Positions 10,001 through 17,712 of a stretch of 64,000 nucleotides of DNA are shown here, in pieces. The stretch's first letter is position 1. The number at the start of each line of letters is the position of its first letter. The notes beneath the pieces are model-generated. The model was given only the letters and a program-made list of their open reading frames with translations, did not search any database and was not told the DNA's origin. The stretch is from Bacteroidales bacterium. Its GTDB lineage: Bacteria; Bacteroidota; Bacteroidia; Bacteroidales; Muribaculaceae. The translations under genes and the position numbers were made by a program. The stretch lies in assembly GCA_014800245.1 (NCBI GenBank), contig JAAVGM010000006.1:1-64000 (forward strand), in the 5' to 3' direction.

Positions 10001-10603
10001 AGCCTCCTGATCTACGAGCGGAGCAAGATCCTCCTCGCTGAGAGCCTCGATTTTCTGGATCTCATGAGAGGTGCGGAATCCGTCAAAGAAGTTGATGAAA
10101 GGCACGCGGCCTTTGATAGTGGAAAGGTGAGCAACAGCTGCAAGATCCATAACCTCCTGCACCGAACCCTCGCAGAACATCGCGAAACCTGTCTGACGAG
10201 CAGACATAACGTCCTGATGATCGCCGAAGATTGAAAGGGCGTGAGAAGCAAGCGTACGGGCTGACACATGGAATACACAGGGAAGAAGCTCGCCGGCAAT
10301 CTTATACATATTCGGGATCATAAGAAGAAGACCCTGCGATGCTGTATAAGTAGTGGTGAGCGCACCCGACTGCAATGAGCCGTGGACTGCACCGGCCGCA
10401 CCACCTTCGCTCTGCATCTCCTGCACAAGCACTGTTTCTCCGAAGATGTTCTTTCTTCCGGCAGCCGACCAGTCATCTACATATTCCGCCATTGTGGAAG
10501 AGGGCGTAATAGGATAGATTGCGGCAACTTCGCTAAACATATAACTGATATGCGCTGCGGCCTGGTTGCCGTCGCATGTCAGAAATTTCTTTGTTTTGGC
10601 CAT
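7022..10603 (-). CDS. nifJ: Pyruvate:ferredoxin (flavodoxin) oxidoreductase, single-chain
   Basis: 1193 residues, full length for the fused homodimeric enzyme. It decarboxylates pyruvate to acetyl-CoA and CO2 and reduces ferredoxin or flavodoxin, the central pyruvate step of anaerobic Bacteroidales. Domains in order: the pyruvate-binding domain with YPITPSS near residue 35, the gamma/delta region, two [4Fe-4S] motifs (CIQCNKCSFVCP and CLGCGNCVDVCP around 690-760), and the C-terminal thiamine diphosphate domain with CSGCGE, a GDG...IGYGG metal-binding segment and SNTGGQSSKSTP. The catalytic core appears intact. The gene is monocistronic by its own terminator and has a strong promoter with an unusual dyad. 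Confidence 0.97.
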   Translation of the reverse strand: MAKTKKFLTCDGNQAAAHISYMFSEVAAIYPITPSSTMAEYVDDWSAAGRKNIFGETVLVQEMQSEGGAAGAVHGSLQSGALTTTYTASQGLLLMIPNMYKIAGELLPCVFHVSARTLASHALSIFGDHQDVMSARQTGFAMFCEGSVQEVMDLAAVAHLSTIKGRVPFINFFDGFRTSHEIQKIEALSEEDLAPLVDQEALAEFRSRALNPDAPVARGMAENPDVFFQHREASNSYYNALPEIVENYIKEINKITGRNYGLFDYYGDPEAERVIIAMGSVTECIKETIDHLRAKGEKVGLVSVHLYRPFSAKHFLAAVPASAKRIAVLDRTKEPGANGEPLYLDVKDCFYGKENAPLIVGGRYGLSSKDTTPAQILEVFENLSLPEPKNHFTIGIVDDVTFHSLPQRAEVNVAEPGLFQAKFYGLGADGTVGANKNSVKIIGENTDKYCQAYFEYDSKKSGGFTCSHLRFGDNPIRSTYFVNTPNFVACHVQAYLHMYDVLRGLQSKGTFLLNTIWEGEELAKNLPNKVKRYLAQNDITLYYINASKIAQEIGLGNRTNTILQSAFFRITEVIPVDLAIEQMKKFIVKSYGKKGENIVNMNYAAVDRGGEYAKLDVDPAWANLEDDAVVADNVPEFISNVVRPINAQDGYGLPVSTFVDNADGTWEQGTAAYEKRGVAAFVPEWNPENCIQCNKCSFVCPHAAIRPFLLDAEEMAKAPFGEDHTIPAIGKTLTGLRFVQQVDVLDCLGCGNCVDVCPGKKGNKALAMVHTESQLDQDKNWEYCVKEVSNKKNLVDVKLNAKNSQFAQPLFEFSGACSGCGETPYVKLITQLFGDRQQVANATGCSSIYSGSVPSTPYTTDENGHGPAWANSLFEDFCEFGLGMYIGYEKMRARVEDLVNKSLTCDCCSAEVKAAAQNWLDNKDNADESRKASEALVAEAKKCDCDICKGIVTLEHYLTKRSQWIIGGDGASYDIGYGGLDHVIASGKNVNILVLDTEVYSNTGGQSSKSTPIGAIAKFAAAGKRIRKKDLGMIATTYGYVYVAQVAMGADNAQTLKAIREAEAYDGPSLIIAYAPCINHGIKKGMGKAQQEEKDAVDCGYWHLWRYNPALEEEGKNPFTLDSKEPDWDKFIDFLKGEVRFASLQKMYPEQADELFEACKANAMWRYNNYKRLQAQDWGKDPELSPEEIALRK

Positions 10604-10689
10604 AGTTGTGTTGTTGTAATATTAATAGTTATCTTAGTTGCTGTTGTAGCTTAAATAGATTGGCGTTGGTTCAATCTATAAAGAAAAAA

Positions 10690-10740
10690 TTGCAAGATAA
10701 GGGATTTTCCAAGTGCATTTTTCCTTATCTTGCAAAGTTA
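10690..10740 (-). promoter_or_regulatory. nifJ promoter with an overlapping 13-bp dyad (possible operator)
   Basis: The -7 box TAACTTTG (10733-10740, minus) with an upstream TTGTGG at suitable -33 spacing gives a start near 10726 and an untranslated leader of about 120 nt. A perfect inverted repeat, TTGCAAGATAAGG / CCTTATCTTGCAA (10690-10702 and 10723-10735), overlaps the -7 box and the first transcribed bases. Because one arm covers the promoter itself, a protein-binding operator is more likely than an RNA hairpin. Confidence 0.6.
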
Positions 10741-10828
10741 ACAATTTTTGGTGGGTTATCCACAATATCAAGCGATTTTTTTATCTTTTTCGTGATAAAA
10801 AGATTTATTTTTCGTGATAAAAAAAGAT

Positions 10829-12163
10829 TTACAAGAGCGAGATGAGCCTCTTCTCCCCTTTAATCTTCTTCCCTTTGGCCTCTGCCACAGCCTTGGAGGC
10901 ATCCGCGCTCTTCACTGCTGCAAGGGCATAATGATCGTAAACGTCGATTTTCCCGATGGCATCTCCTGCCACGCCGCATTCTTTGGTGAGGAAACCTACG
11001 ATATCCCCTTTGGATAATTTCTCTTTCTTCCCGGCGGAGAAATAGATGGTGTCGAATGCAGGTCCCTCGGCTTCGGGGGCTTCGTAGTCGGGATAATAGT
11101 TGTCGTCGAATTCTGTGAAGGGTTTCACATCCTCTTCGGGTCCGACAAGCACATAGATATCGCCTTCCCGATCTACACGCGCGGTTCGTCCGTTGCGGTG
11201 GGTATAGGTTTCGGGGGTAAGGGCCTGATGATAGTGTATGATTGATTTCACATTTTCAATGTCCAGACCGCGGGCTGCCAAGTCGGTGGCTACAAGCACG
11301 GGGCGGCTCCCATTATTGAACATCGCCACAGCCTGCTCTCTTTCTCTCTGGTCGAGCTGACCGTGATATAGCACGGCGGGGATTCCGTGTGCCTTAAGAT
11401 ATTCCGCCACACGGTCGGCGCTTTCGCGATGATTCACGAATACTATGCTCTTCTCTGCTCCGCCCTCTTTATTGGCAAGGTCGTTGAGCAGCACGCGGAG
11501 TGAATTGAGCTTATCCTTGCCGTCAGTATCTACACGGTGTGTGCGGATTCGGGTGCGCAGTTCGTGGCTGTTGCCAAGGAAGTTGATGGTGAGAGGATCT
11601 GTGAGTTTCAGGAAGTCGGGAAGGATATCGGCGCGGGTGGCGGATGTGAGGATTGTGCGGCTCACATTTTTCAAACGATCCACAATCTTCTTCATCTCCT
11701 TCTCAAAACCAAGCTCAAGGGATTTGTCAAATTCATCGAGCACGAGGATTCGCGTCGGAAGAAGATCGATGTTGCGGCGCGTGATATGATCGAGCAGACG
11801 ACCCGGAGTGGCTACCACGATATCAGTGCCTGCTCCTAATGAATTCACCTCATCCTCCACCTTATGACCTCCATAGAGGGGAGTCACCTTAAATCCTGCG
11901 GCAATGGCAGAGAATATGCGCGTGATCTGAATCACCAGCTCGCGCGAGGGGGCGATCACCACGGCCTGCACTCTTCCTGTGGAGGGTTTCAATAACTTAA
12001 GCACGGGGAGGATGAATGCCAATGTCTTGCCCGACCCTGTGGGTGAAAGCAGGATAATGTCGCGCGCTTCGGAGAAGGATCGCAACATTTTTGTCTGCAT
12101 CGGATTTAATTCCTCTATATTTAATTTCTCTTTTATAAGGGGCAAAAATTCTTTTTCTCTCAT
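10829..12163 (-). CDS. DEAD-box-type RNA helicase with DbpA-like C-terminal domain
   Basis: 444 residues. An ATP-dependent RNA helicase, probably acting in ribosome assembly or RNA remodelling. Seen: a Q-motif-like NPMQTKML, Walker A SPTGSGKT near residue 40, motif II written DEFD instead of DEAD, motif III SAT, and motif VI HRNGRTAR. About 75 C-terminal residues resemble the DbpA RNA-binding domain (KGDIVGFLTKE, then KIDVYDHYALAAV), which in E. coli DbpA recognises 23S rRNA hairpin 92. Reads in the same direction as recG, 40 bp downstream of it. Confidence 0.88.
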   Translation of the reverse strand: MREKEFLPLIKEKLNIEELNPMQTKMLRSFSEARDIILLSPTGSGKTLAFILPVLKLLKPSTGRVQAVVIAPSRELVIQITRIFSAIAAGFKVTPLYGGHKVEDEVNSLGAGTDIVVATPGRLLDHITRRNIDLLPTRILVLDEFDKSLELGFEKEMKKIVDRLKNVSRTILTSATRADILPDFLKLTDPLTINFLGNSHELRTRIRTHRVDTDGKDKLNSLRVLLNDLANKEGGAEKSIVFVNHRESADRVAEYLKAHGIPAVLYHGQLDQREREQAVAMFNNGSRPVLVATDLAARGLDIENVKSIIHYHQALTPETYTHRNGRTARVDREGDIYVLVGPEEDVKPFTEFDDNYYPDYEAPEAEGPAFDTIYFSAGKKEKLSKGDIVGFLTKECGVAGDAIGKIDVYDHYALAAVKSADASKAVAEAKGKKIKGEKRLISLL

Positions 12164-12203
12164 CTTTTCTTTTTAGTTATAACGCTCGGAGCTTTTATCA
12201 AGT

Positions 12204-14351
12204 TTATGAGATCTGCGACCAATCCACTGTTCTTGCGAATCGGATATGAAGCTCTCTTCTCACAATCTCTATGCTCGTCGGGGAGAGCGGAAGTTTTTCT
12301 CCTGTCTTGTCGGTATCTGACGGGCGCCCGGCCACAAGTTCGGGATGCGCATTGAGCACCATATCCGCTGCCTCGCGGGCTATGTTGAGTATCTGTCCGT
12401 CGGTGGAAAGAGATGCTACTTTCAAATCAAAGGCGAGTCCGCTCTGCTGAGTCCCTTCCATATCGCCCGGACCGCGCAACTTCATATCTGCTTCGGAAAT
12501 GAGGAATCCGTCGGTGGTTTCGGTCATGATTGAGAGGCGTTTCTTTGTGTCGGCTCCGATCTTGAATTTTGTCATAAGGATGCAATAGCTCTTGTCGGAC
12601 CCGCGCCCTACTCTTCCGCGAAGCTGGTGGAGCTGCGACAATCCGAATCTTTCTGCGTTCTCTATTACCATTACGGAGGCATTCGGAACATTCACGCCAA
12701 CTTCTATCACAGTCGTTGCCACTAATATTCGAGCCTCGCCTGATACAAATTTCTCCATCTGGCGATCTTTCTCATCGGGCTTCATTTTGCCATGAACGCA
12801 ACACACCTTCACGTCGGGGAAGAGACTCATGATTCTCTCGAATCCCTCTTCCACACTTTTGAGGTCGAGCTTTTCATTCTCTTTTATAAGGGGATAGACG
12901 ATATATATCTGTCTTCCGGCCACGAGTTCGCGTGCGATTAGGCGGTTCACTTCCATACGGTTCTCATCGAATCGCATGATTGTCTCGATGGGTTTTCTTC
13001 CGGGTGGGAGTTCATCTATTACCGACACATCCAAGTCGCCATAGACTGTCATGGCAAGTGTGCGCGGTATCGGGGTGGCAGTCATCACAAGCACATGGGG
13101 CGCTATGGCTGCTTTCTTCCACATTTTCGCTCGCTGAGCCACACCAAAACGGTGTTGCTCATCGATTACGACCAACCCTAAATTCTTGAACACTACATTG
13201 TCTTCTATCAAAGCATGGGTGCCGACAAGGATATGAATGTCGCCATTCCGCAGCCCCTCGTCTATCTCGCGCCGTTTCTTTGCGCGTGTCGATCCGGTGA
13301 GCAATTCCACGCGCAGACCTATTTTCGCCCCCCATTCAGAGATGGTTTCATAGTGTTGGGTGGCAAGGATTTCCGTAGGAGCCATGAGTGCGCCTTGAAA
13401 ATCATTATCCACAGCCATCAGCATCGACATGAATCCCACCATCGTTTTTCCGCTTCCTACGTCGCCTTGAAGGAGACGGTTCATCTGCCTTCCGGTGCGC
13501 ATATCGGCGCGTATCTCTTTAAGCACCCTTTTTTGGGCTCCCGTGAGTTCGAAGGGGATGCAATTGAAATAGTAATCGTTGAAATATTTTCCGATTTTCG
13601 AAAACACCAAACCCCTTATCACTCTCCCTCGTTCTCTTGAAAAACGAAGGATATGAAGTTGGAGGTAGAAGAGTTCTTCGAATTTCATCCGTTCGCGTGC
13701 CTTATTGAGTGCTGCGGCATTCTCGGGGGTGTGCATCTGCAGAATAGCTTCTTTCAGGGGCATGAGGTTATATCTCTCCCTCACCTCTTCCGGGATTACG
13801 GATGGAATTTCAGGAAATCGAGAGTTCTCGAAGAGATTCTTTACGAGTGTGGCGATCAAGCGTGAAGCGTACCCTCGCTTTCGCAATGTCTCGGGGATAG
13901 TATAGACCCCCATAAACCCCATCGGAGGTTTGCTTGGATCATACGCCGATACTTCGGGATGAGAGATGGAATAGACTGATCGGAATTGTTGCGGCTTGCC
14001 GAAGATGACATAATCCACACCTAACTTATAGGCATCTTTCATGGCATCGACTTTTGAAAACCAAACACATTCCATCATCCTCGATCCGTCGGAGAATACG
14101 CCGTGGAGACGACGTTTCGCCCCTTCCCCTTCTATCTGGAAGTTGACGAAGCGCCCTACTATCTGCACAAAGGGCATCTCTCCGTTGAGTTCGGAGATTT
14201 TATAGAATTTGCTCCGATCCACATGGCGGAAAGGGAAATAATACAGCAGGTCGCGGAAGGTGTGGATATCGAGTTCTTTACCCAAAACCTTCCCTCTATT
14301 CTCTCCTACTCCTTTGAGAAATTTTATGTCGGTGCTAAAAAAATCGGACAT
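12204..14351 (-). CDS. recG: ATP-dependent DNA helicase RecG
   Basis: 715 residues, slightly longer than the E. coli protein. It remodels stalled replication forks and branch-migrates Holliday junctions. The N-terminal wedge/OB region is followed by the superfamily 2 helicase core: GDVGSGKT (Walker A, around residue 296), DEQHRFG (motif II), TATPIPRT (motif III), and a C-terminal TRG-type segment with QLHQLRGRVGRG. It lies between ispD and the DEAD-box helicase on the same strand. Confidence 0.96.
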   Translation of the reverse strand: MSDFFSTDIKFLKGVGENRGKVLGKELDIHTFRDLLYYFPFRHVDRSKFYKISELNGEMPFVQIVGRFVNFQIEGEGAKRRLHGVFSDGSRMMECVWFSKVDAMKDAYKLGVDYVIFGKPQQFRSVYSISHPEVSAYDPSKPPMGFMGVYTIPETLRKRGYASRLIATLVKNLFENSRFPEIPSVIPEEVRERYNLMPLKEAILQMHTPENAAALNKARERMKFEELFYLQLHILRFSRERGRVIRGLVFSKIGKYFNDYYFNCIPFELTGAQKRVLKEIRADMRTGRQMNRLLQGDVGSGKTMVGFMSMLMAVDNDFQGALMAPTEILATQHYETISEWGAKIGLRVELLTGSTRAKKRREIDEGLRNGDIHILVGTHALIEDNVVFKNLGLVVIDEQHRFGVAQRAKMWKKAAIAPHVLVMTATPIPRTLAMTVYGDLDVSVIDELPPGRKPIETIMRFDENRMEVNRLIARELVAGRQIYIVYPLIKENEKLDLKSVEEGFERIMSLFPDVKVCCVHGKMKPDEKDRQMEKFVSGEARILVATTVIEVGVNVPNASVMVIENAERFGLSQLHQLRGRVGRGSDKSYCILMTKFKIGADTKKRLSIMTETTDGFLISEADMKLRGPGDMEGTQQSGLAFDLKVASLSTDGQILNIAREAADMVLNAHPELVAGRPSDTDKTGEKLPLSPTSIEIVRRELHIRFARTVDWSQIS

Positions 14352-14381
14352 CTTTAATAAGTTTGAAGGTTATAGGGTTAT

Positions 14382-14425
14382 AAGGTTATAAGAGGATAGT
14401 CTATTCTCTTACAGCTTATAACCTT
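14382..14425 (-). terminator. Hairpin between ispD and recG
   Basis: AAGGTTATAAG and CTTATAACCTT form a perfect 11-bp inverted repeat with a 22-nt spacer inside a TTATAACC-type short repeat. It sits just past the ispD stop. There is no good T-tract, so it could be a weak terminator or simply a repeat-derived hairpin. Confidence 0.5.
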
Positions 14426-14431
14426 ACCCAC

Positions 14432-15127
14432 TTACAACTTTCCTTCCAAGAGCAGTTCGGTAATCTTGAAATCGAGAGGATTGGTGATCTTCATATTCTC
14501 CTCGTCGCCGTCATAGAGGGCGATATCTTTTCCGCCGGCTTCCACTACAGAGGCATCATCTGTCATTTCGGGCAGAAGGATACGATCGTAGGCTTCCTTT
14601 AGAAGATCGCCATAAAACACTTGCGGGGTCTGCACTCTCACATATCGGGATCTGTCAAGAGCTTCGGAACCATGATGAGTGAGATGCCGGATGGAATCTG
14701 TCATTGCCACGACAGGGATTGCAGCTCCCGTTTTGCGGGCTGCCTCCCACCCTCTTTTTATCAAATCCTTGCTCACCAAAGGGCGAGCTGCATCATGAAC
14801 CGCTATGAGGGATTCAGCGCCTTTTCCGGGATCGATGCGGGTTATCCCGTTTTTTACGGATTCAAGACGGTTGCGACCTCCGCAAACCAATTCCACCTTT
14901 ATTTTGCGGAGATCCTCCGGGAGATCGGCTGCAAGTATATCCCAGAGATCGAAGTAGCCGGGATGCAACACCACCCGGATCTCCGTCTCAGGATCCTCTT
15001 CATGGAAAGCCCGGATCGACCACCACACCACCGGTATTCCGCAAAGCATCTGAAATTGCTTCGGAACATCTCCACCGGCCCGGCTTCCGGATCCGCCGGC
15101 CACAATCACTGCATATTTCTTCTCCAT
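14432..15127 (-). CDS. ispD: 2-C-methyl-D-erythritol 4-phosphate cytidylyltransferase
   Basis: 231 residues from the ATG at 15127. A longer reading from a TTG at 15187 would run through the fabG terminator and is rejected. The enzyme couples CTP to MEP in the non-mevalonate isoprenoid pathway. The nucleotide-binding VAGGSGSRAGGDVPKQF lies at the N-terminus, with VHDAARPLV near residue 107 and the C-terminal EENMKITNPLD. No other isoprenoid gene is next to it. Confidence 0.95.
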   Translation of the reverse strand: MEKKYAVIVAGGSGSRAGGDVPKQFQMLCGIPVVWWSIRAFHEEDPETEIRVVLHPGYFDLWDILAADLPEDLRKIKVELVCGGRNRLESVKNGITRIDPGKGAESLIAVHDAARPLVSKDLIKRGWEAARKTGAAIPVVAMTDSIRHLTHHGSEALDRSRYVRVQTPQVFYGDLLKEAYDRILLPEMTDDASVVEAGGKDIALYDGDEENMKITNPLDFKITELLLEGKL

Positions 15128-15147
15128 AATGAAATCATGCCAATTGC

Positions 15148-15177
15148 AAAAAGGGCGAGCGTTTTCACGCCGCCCTA
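15148..15177 (-). terminator. Rho-independent terminator after fabG
   Basis: Read on the minus strand, AGGGCGGCG and CGCTCGCCCT form a stem with one bulge, followed by five T. It lies 47 bp past the fabG stop and ends the TetR-KASIII-fabG unit. Confidence 0.8.
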
Positions 15178-15223
15178 ATTCTAACAAAAATATGGGACAG
15201 GAAAATATGGGACAGGATATGAA

Positions 15224-15970
15224 TTACATATTCATACCGCCATCTACCTGGATCACCTGACCTGTAACGTAACCTGCCATGTCAGATGCAAGGAATGTAG
15301 CAACGTTTGCAATATCTTCTACCTTACCGCCACGGCGCAATGGTATCTTCTGGCACCATTCTGCACGAACCTCGTCGGGAAGGGCTGCTGTCATCGCAGT
15401 CTCGATGAAACCGGGGGCGATTGCATTGGCACGGATGCCGCGAGAACCAACCTCCTGTGCGATACTCTTTGCAAGAGCGATCAAACCTGCCTTTGAAGCT
15501 GCATAGTTGGCCTGGCCTGCATTGCCATGAACACCCACTACAGATGCCATGTTGATGATCGAGCCGCTCTTCTGACGCATCATGATCGGAAGCACGGCGT
15601 GGATATAGTTGAACGCAGATTTGAGGTTTACTGCAATCACTGCATCCCACTGCTGCTCAGTCATGCGGAGCATGAGACCATCTTTTGTGATGCCGGCATT
15701 GTTCACGAGGATATCCACACGACCGAAGTCTTTCTTGATCTCCTCTACAGTGGCCTCAGTGGCTGCGAAATCAGCGGCGTTTGAAGCATAACCCTTGCAT
15801 TTCACGCCGAGGGCTGCGATCTCTTCCTCTGTTTTCTTTCCATTCTCATCGATTACAAGGTCGGTGAAAGCGATGTTACATCCTTCTGATGCAAATTTCA
15901 AAGCGATCTCTTTTCCGATTCCGCGTGCCGCACCTGTGACAATAGCGGTCTTTCCTTCTAACAATTTCAT
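15224..15970 (-). CDS. fabG: 3-oxoacyl-[acyl-carrier-protein] reductase
   Basis: 248 residues, a classical short-chain dehydrogenase that reduces 3-oxoacyl-ACP with NADPH in fatty acid synthesis. The cofactor motif TGAARGIG is at 12-19, NNAG at 90-93, and the catalytic triad is complete (S143, Y156, K160). It follows a KASIII-like gene by 24 bp and a TetR regulator upstream, so it belongs to a three-gene lipid module. Confidence 0.93.
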   Translation of the reverse strand: MKLLEGKTAIVTGAARGIGKEIALKFASEGCNIAFTDLVIDENGKKTEEEIAALGVKCKGYASNAADFAATEATVEEIKKDFGRVDILVNNAGITKDGLMLRMTEQQWDAVIAVNLKSAFNYIHAVLPIMMRQKSGSIINMASVVGVHGNAGQANYAASKAGLIALAKSIAQEVGSRGIRANAIAPGFIETAMTAALPDEVRAEWCQKIPLRRGGKVEDIANVATFLASDMAGYVTGQVIQVDGGMNM

Positions 15971-15994
15971 TTTTCTATAATATATTTGGAATTT

Positions 15995-16939
15995 TTATTT
16001 CTCAATTATGAAGCATCCGCAGCTGTAGCCGCCGCCGAACACCATCAATGCCACCTTATCCCCTTTCTCCACATCCTCGATGCGCTGAGCCAAGACAAGA
16101 GGAGCCGATGCCGATCCGGTGTTGCCTAATTCCTCGATGTTATTGTAGAAATTATCGAGCGACATATCAAGCTGATGAGCCACTTGCGCCACGATTCTCT
16201 TATTGGCCTGATGAGTGATTAGCTTGGAAATATCCTCGCGCTTAAGCCCGGCATTTTCAAGAGATTTGTCGAGCGCATAGATCATATAGCGGCAGGCATG
16301 GATGAATACATCCCTTCCGTCGGGCATTGTGATCCCATCCTCCTTGGGGCGCAGCATCACGCCGCCGGGACCTTTTCCGATATCCCCCAGGCCCTCTGTG
16401 AAGATATCAAGAATACGGATATCTTTTTCGGATACTTTCTCTTTTGACACGAAATATGCCACTGCCCCGTCGCCCCAGAGATGTCCGCTCTTGGGATCCG
16501 ACTCGTTGCTGTAATAGCTGTTCTGCTCCGAACAGATGAGGAGAGCCTTGTCGGCTTTTCCGCTGGCAAAATACCCCTCGATTATCTCCAGACCATTGAT
16601 GAAAGAGGAACAAGCCGAAGAGGCATACACAGCCTTCGCACCCCTGATTCCATAAGCCTGCTGCACCTTATGAGCCAATGTAGCAACCGTGTCGTAGGCA
16701 CAATAATGGGCCGATACAATAAGATTTACATCCTTGATGTCGTAGGGAAGATTTTTCAACGCATCCTCCACAGCCTTTATTCCCATCGTATCGACATTCT
16801 CGCCCGGTCCGACCTTGCTACGGGTCCTGATTCCGGTGCGCTGTTCGATCCAGTCGGGTGTCAGACCGTTCACTGCTGTGAAATATTCATTGGAGATTCT
16901 CTCCGACGGCACATAATAGCCCATTGAGTTGATATACAT
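15995..16939 (-). CDS. 3-oxoacyl-ACP synthase III family protein (KASIII-like)
   Basis: 314 residues with the complete thiolase-fold triad of KASIII: C110 in SSACSSF, H243 in LITHQANKR and N273 in LGNTGSAS. KASIII enzymes condense an acyl-CoA primer with malonyl-ACP to start fatty acid chains. Co-transcription with fabG behind a TetR gene suggests either a primer-specific FabH or a synthase for a specialised lipid; sequence alone does not decide, so no symbol is given. Confidence 0.88.
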   Translation of the reverse strand: MYINSMGYYVPSERISNEYFTAVNGLTPDWIEQRTGIRTRSKVGPGENVDTMGIKAVEDALKNLPYDIKDVNLIVSAHYCAYDTVATLAHKVQQAYGIRGAKAVYASSACSSFINGLEIIEGYFASGKADKALLICSEQNSYYSNESDPKSGHLWGDGAVAYFVSKEKVSEKDIRILDIFTEGLGDIGKGPGGVMLRPKEDGITMPDGRDVFIHACRYMIYALDKSLENAGLKREDISKLITHQANKRIVAQVAHQLDMSLDNFYNNIEELGNTGSASAPLVLAQRIEDVEKGDKVALMVFGGGYSCGCFIIEK

Positions 16940-17001
16940 AATGCCAAAGATAAGTATTTGTCTTATTTTAATTTTACTTTTAAAGCTTGCAGAATCGATC
17001 C

Positions 17002-17586
17002 TTAATGACGGAGAATCCCTTTCAAGACGAGGTTTGCCACAAGCTCCGACATTTTCTCCTTCCCTATCCCATATTCAGCGAGGCTGTTTCGGATGTAAGG
17101 CACATCAAGTCCGTGGATGGCGTTCATTATCACGATTGCTGATTCTTTCACATTCTCAATCTCGAACACTTTCGAATCCACTCCATCGTGAAGAATGTCC
17201 ATCAGCAGGGCAATCTCTTTCTTTGAAATCAAAGCCCTTGCCCTATCCACTTTCCTCACATCAAGGAAGAAGCCGGCGCGGAGCGAGCCATTGCGCGACA
17301 CAATCTCTTTCATCGTCTCCAATCGGCAGGCGATATATTCATACAGCTTCTCTTCCGGACGCGCGGGCTTGGCCACAATCATCCGCAATTTATGAAGGAG
17401 CTGGTCGGTCTCTGTCTCTATTACGGCATTGAAGATATCACGCTTGCTTTTGAAGTAGGTATAGATGGTGCGGCGCCCTTTATCTGACGCCGAGGCAATA
17501 TCATTCATGGTGGTGTTCTCCACACCCTTCCTGGCAAATAATTGCCGGGCCACTTCAATAAATCTGTCTCTTGTCTTTTTTACCAT
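17002..17586 (-). CDS. TetR/AcrR family transcriptional regulator
   Basis: 194 residues. The N-terminal helix-turn-helix is typical (TMNDIASASDKGRRTIYTYF, around 26-45), followed by an all-helical ligand-binding domain. It is the first gene of a leftward unit with KASIII and fabG, about 60 bp ahead of the KASIII start. By analogy with FabR/FapR-type control it probably represses its own lipid genes in response to an acyl ligand; that is inference. Confidence 0.9.
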   Translation of the reverse strand: MVKKTRDRFIEVARQLFARKGVENTTMNDIASASDKGRRTIYTYFKSKRDIFNAVIETETDQLLHKLRMIVAKPARPEEKLYEYIACRLETMKEIVSRNGSLRAGFFLDVRKVDRARALISKKEIALLMDILHDGVDSKVFEIENVKESAIVIMNAIHGLDVPYIRNSLAEYGIGKEKMSELVANLVLKGILRH

Positions 17587-17648
17587 TTCTACCTTGTTTA
17601 TTCGTGACGATTCTTCTTCGCCTTTTGCACACTCTAAAAGTTTATGCG

Positions 17649-17656
17649 CAAAATTA
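17649..17656 (-). promoter_or_regulatory. Promoter -7 box (TAATTTTG) for the TetR-KASIII-fabG unit
   Basis: A perfect TAnnTTTG match on the minus strand, about 63 bp upstream of the TetR ATG. The surrounding AT-rich DNA would be where an autoregulatory operator is expected, but no convincing palindrome was picked out. Confidence 0.55.
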
Positions 17657-17712
17657 GTAAATATTATTGAAATAATCTCAATATTCGGGAGAATAATAAT
17701 ATTTTTTTTAGA

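Noticed and set aside
15128..15187. TTG-started extension of IspD
   Set aside because: It would translate through the fabG terminator hairpin; the ATG at 15127 gives the standard IspD N-terminus.
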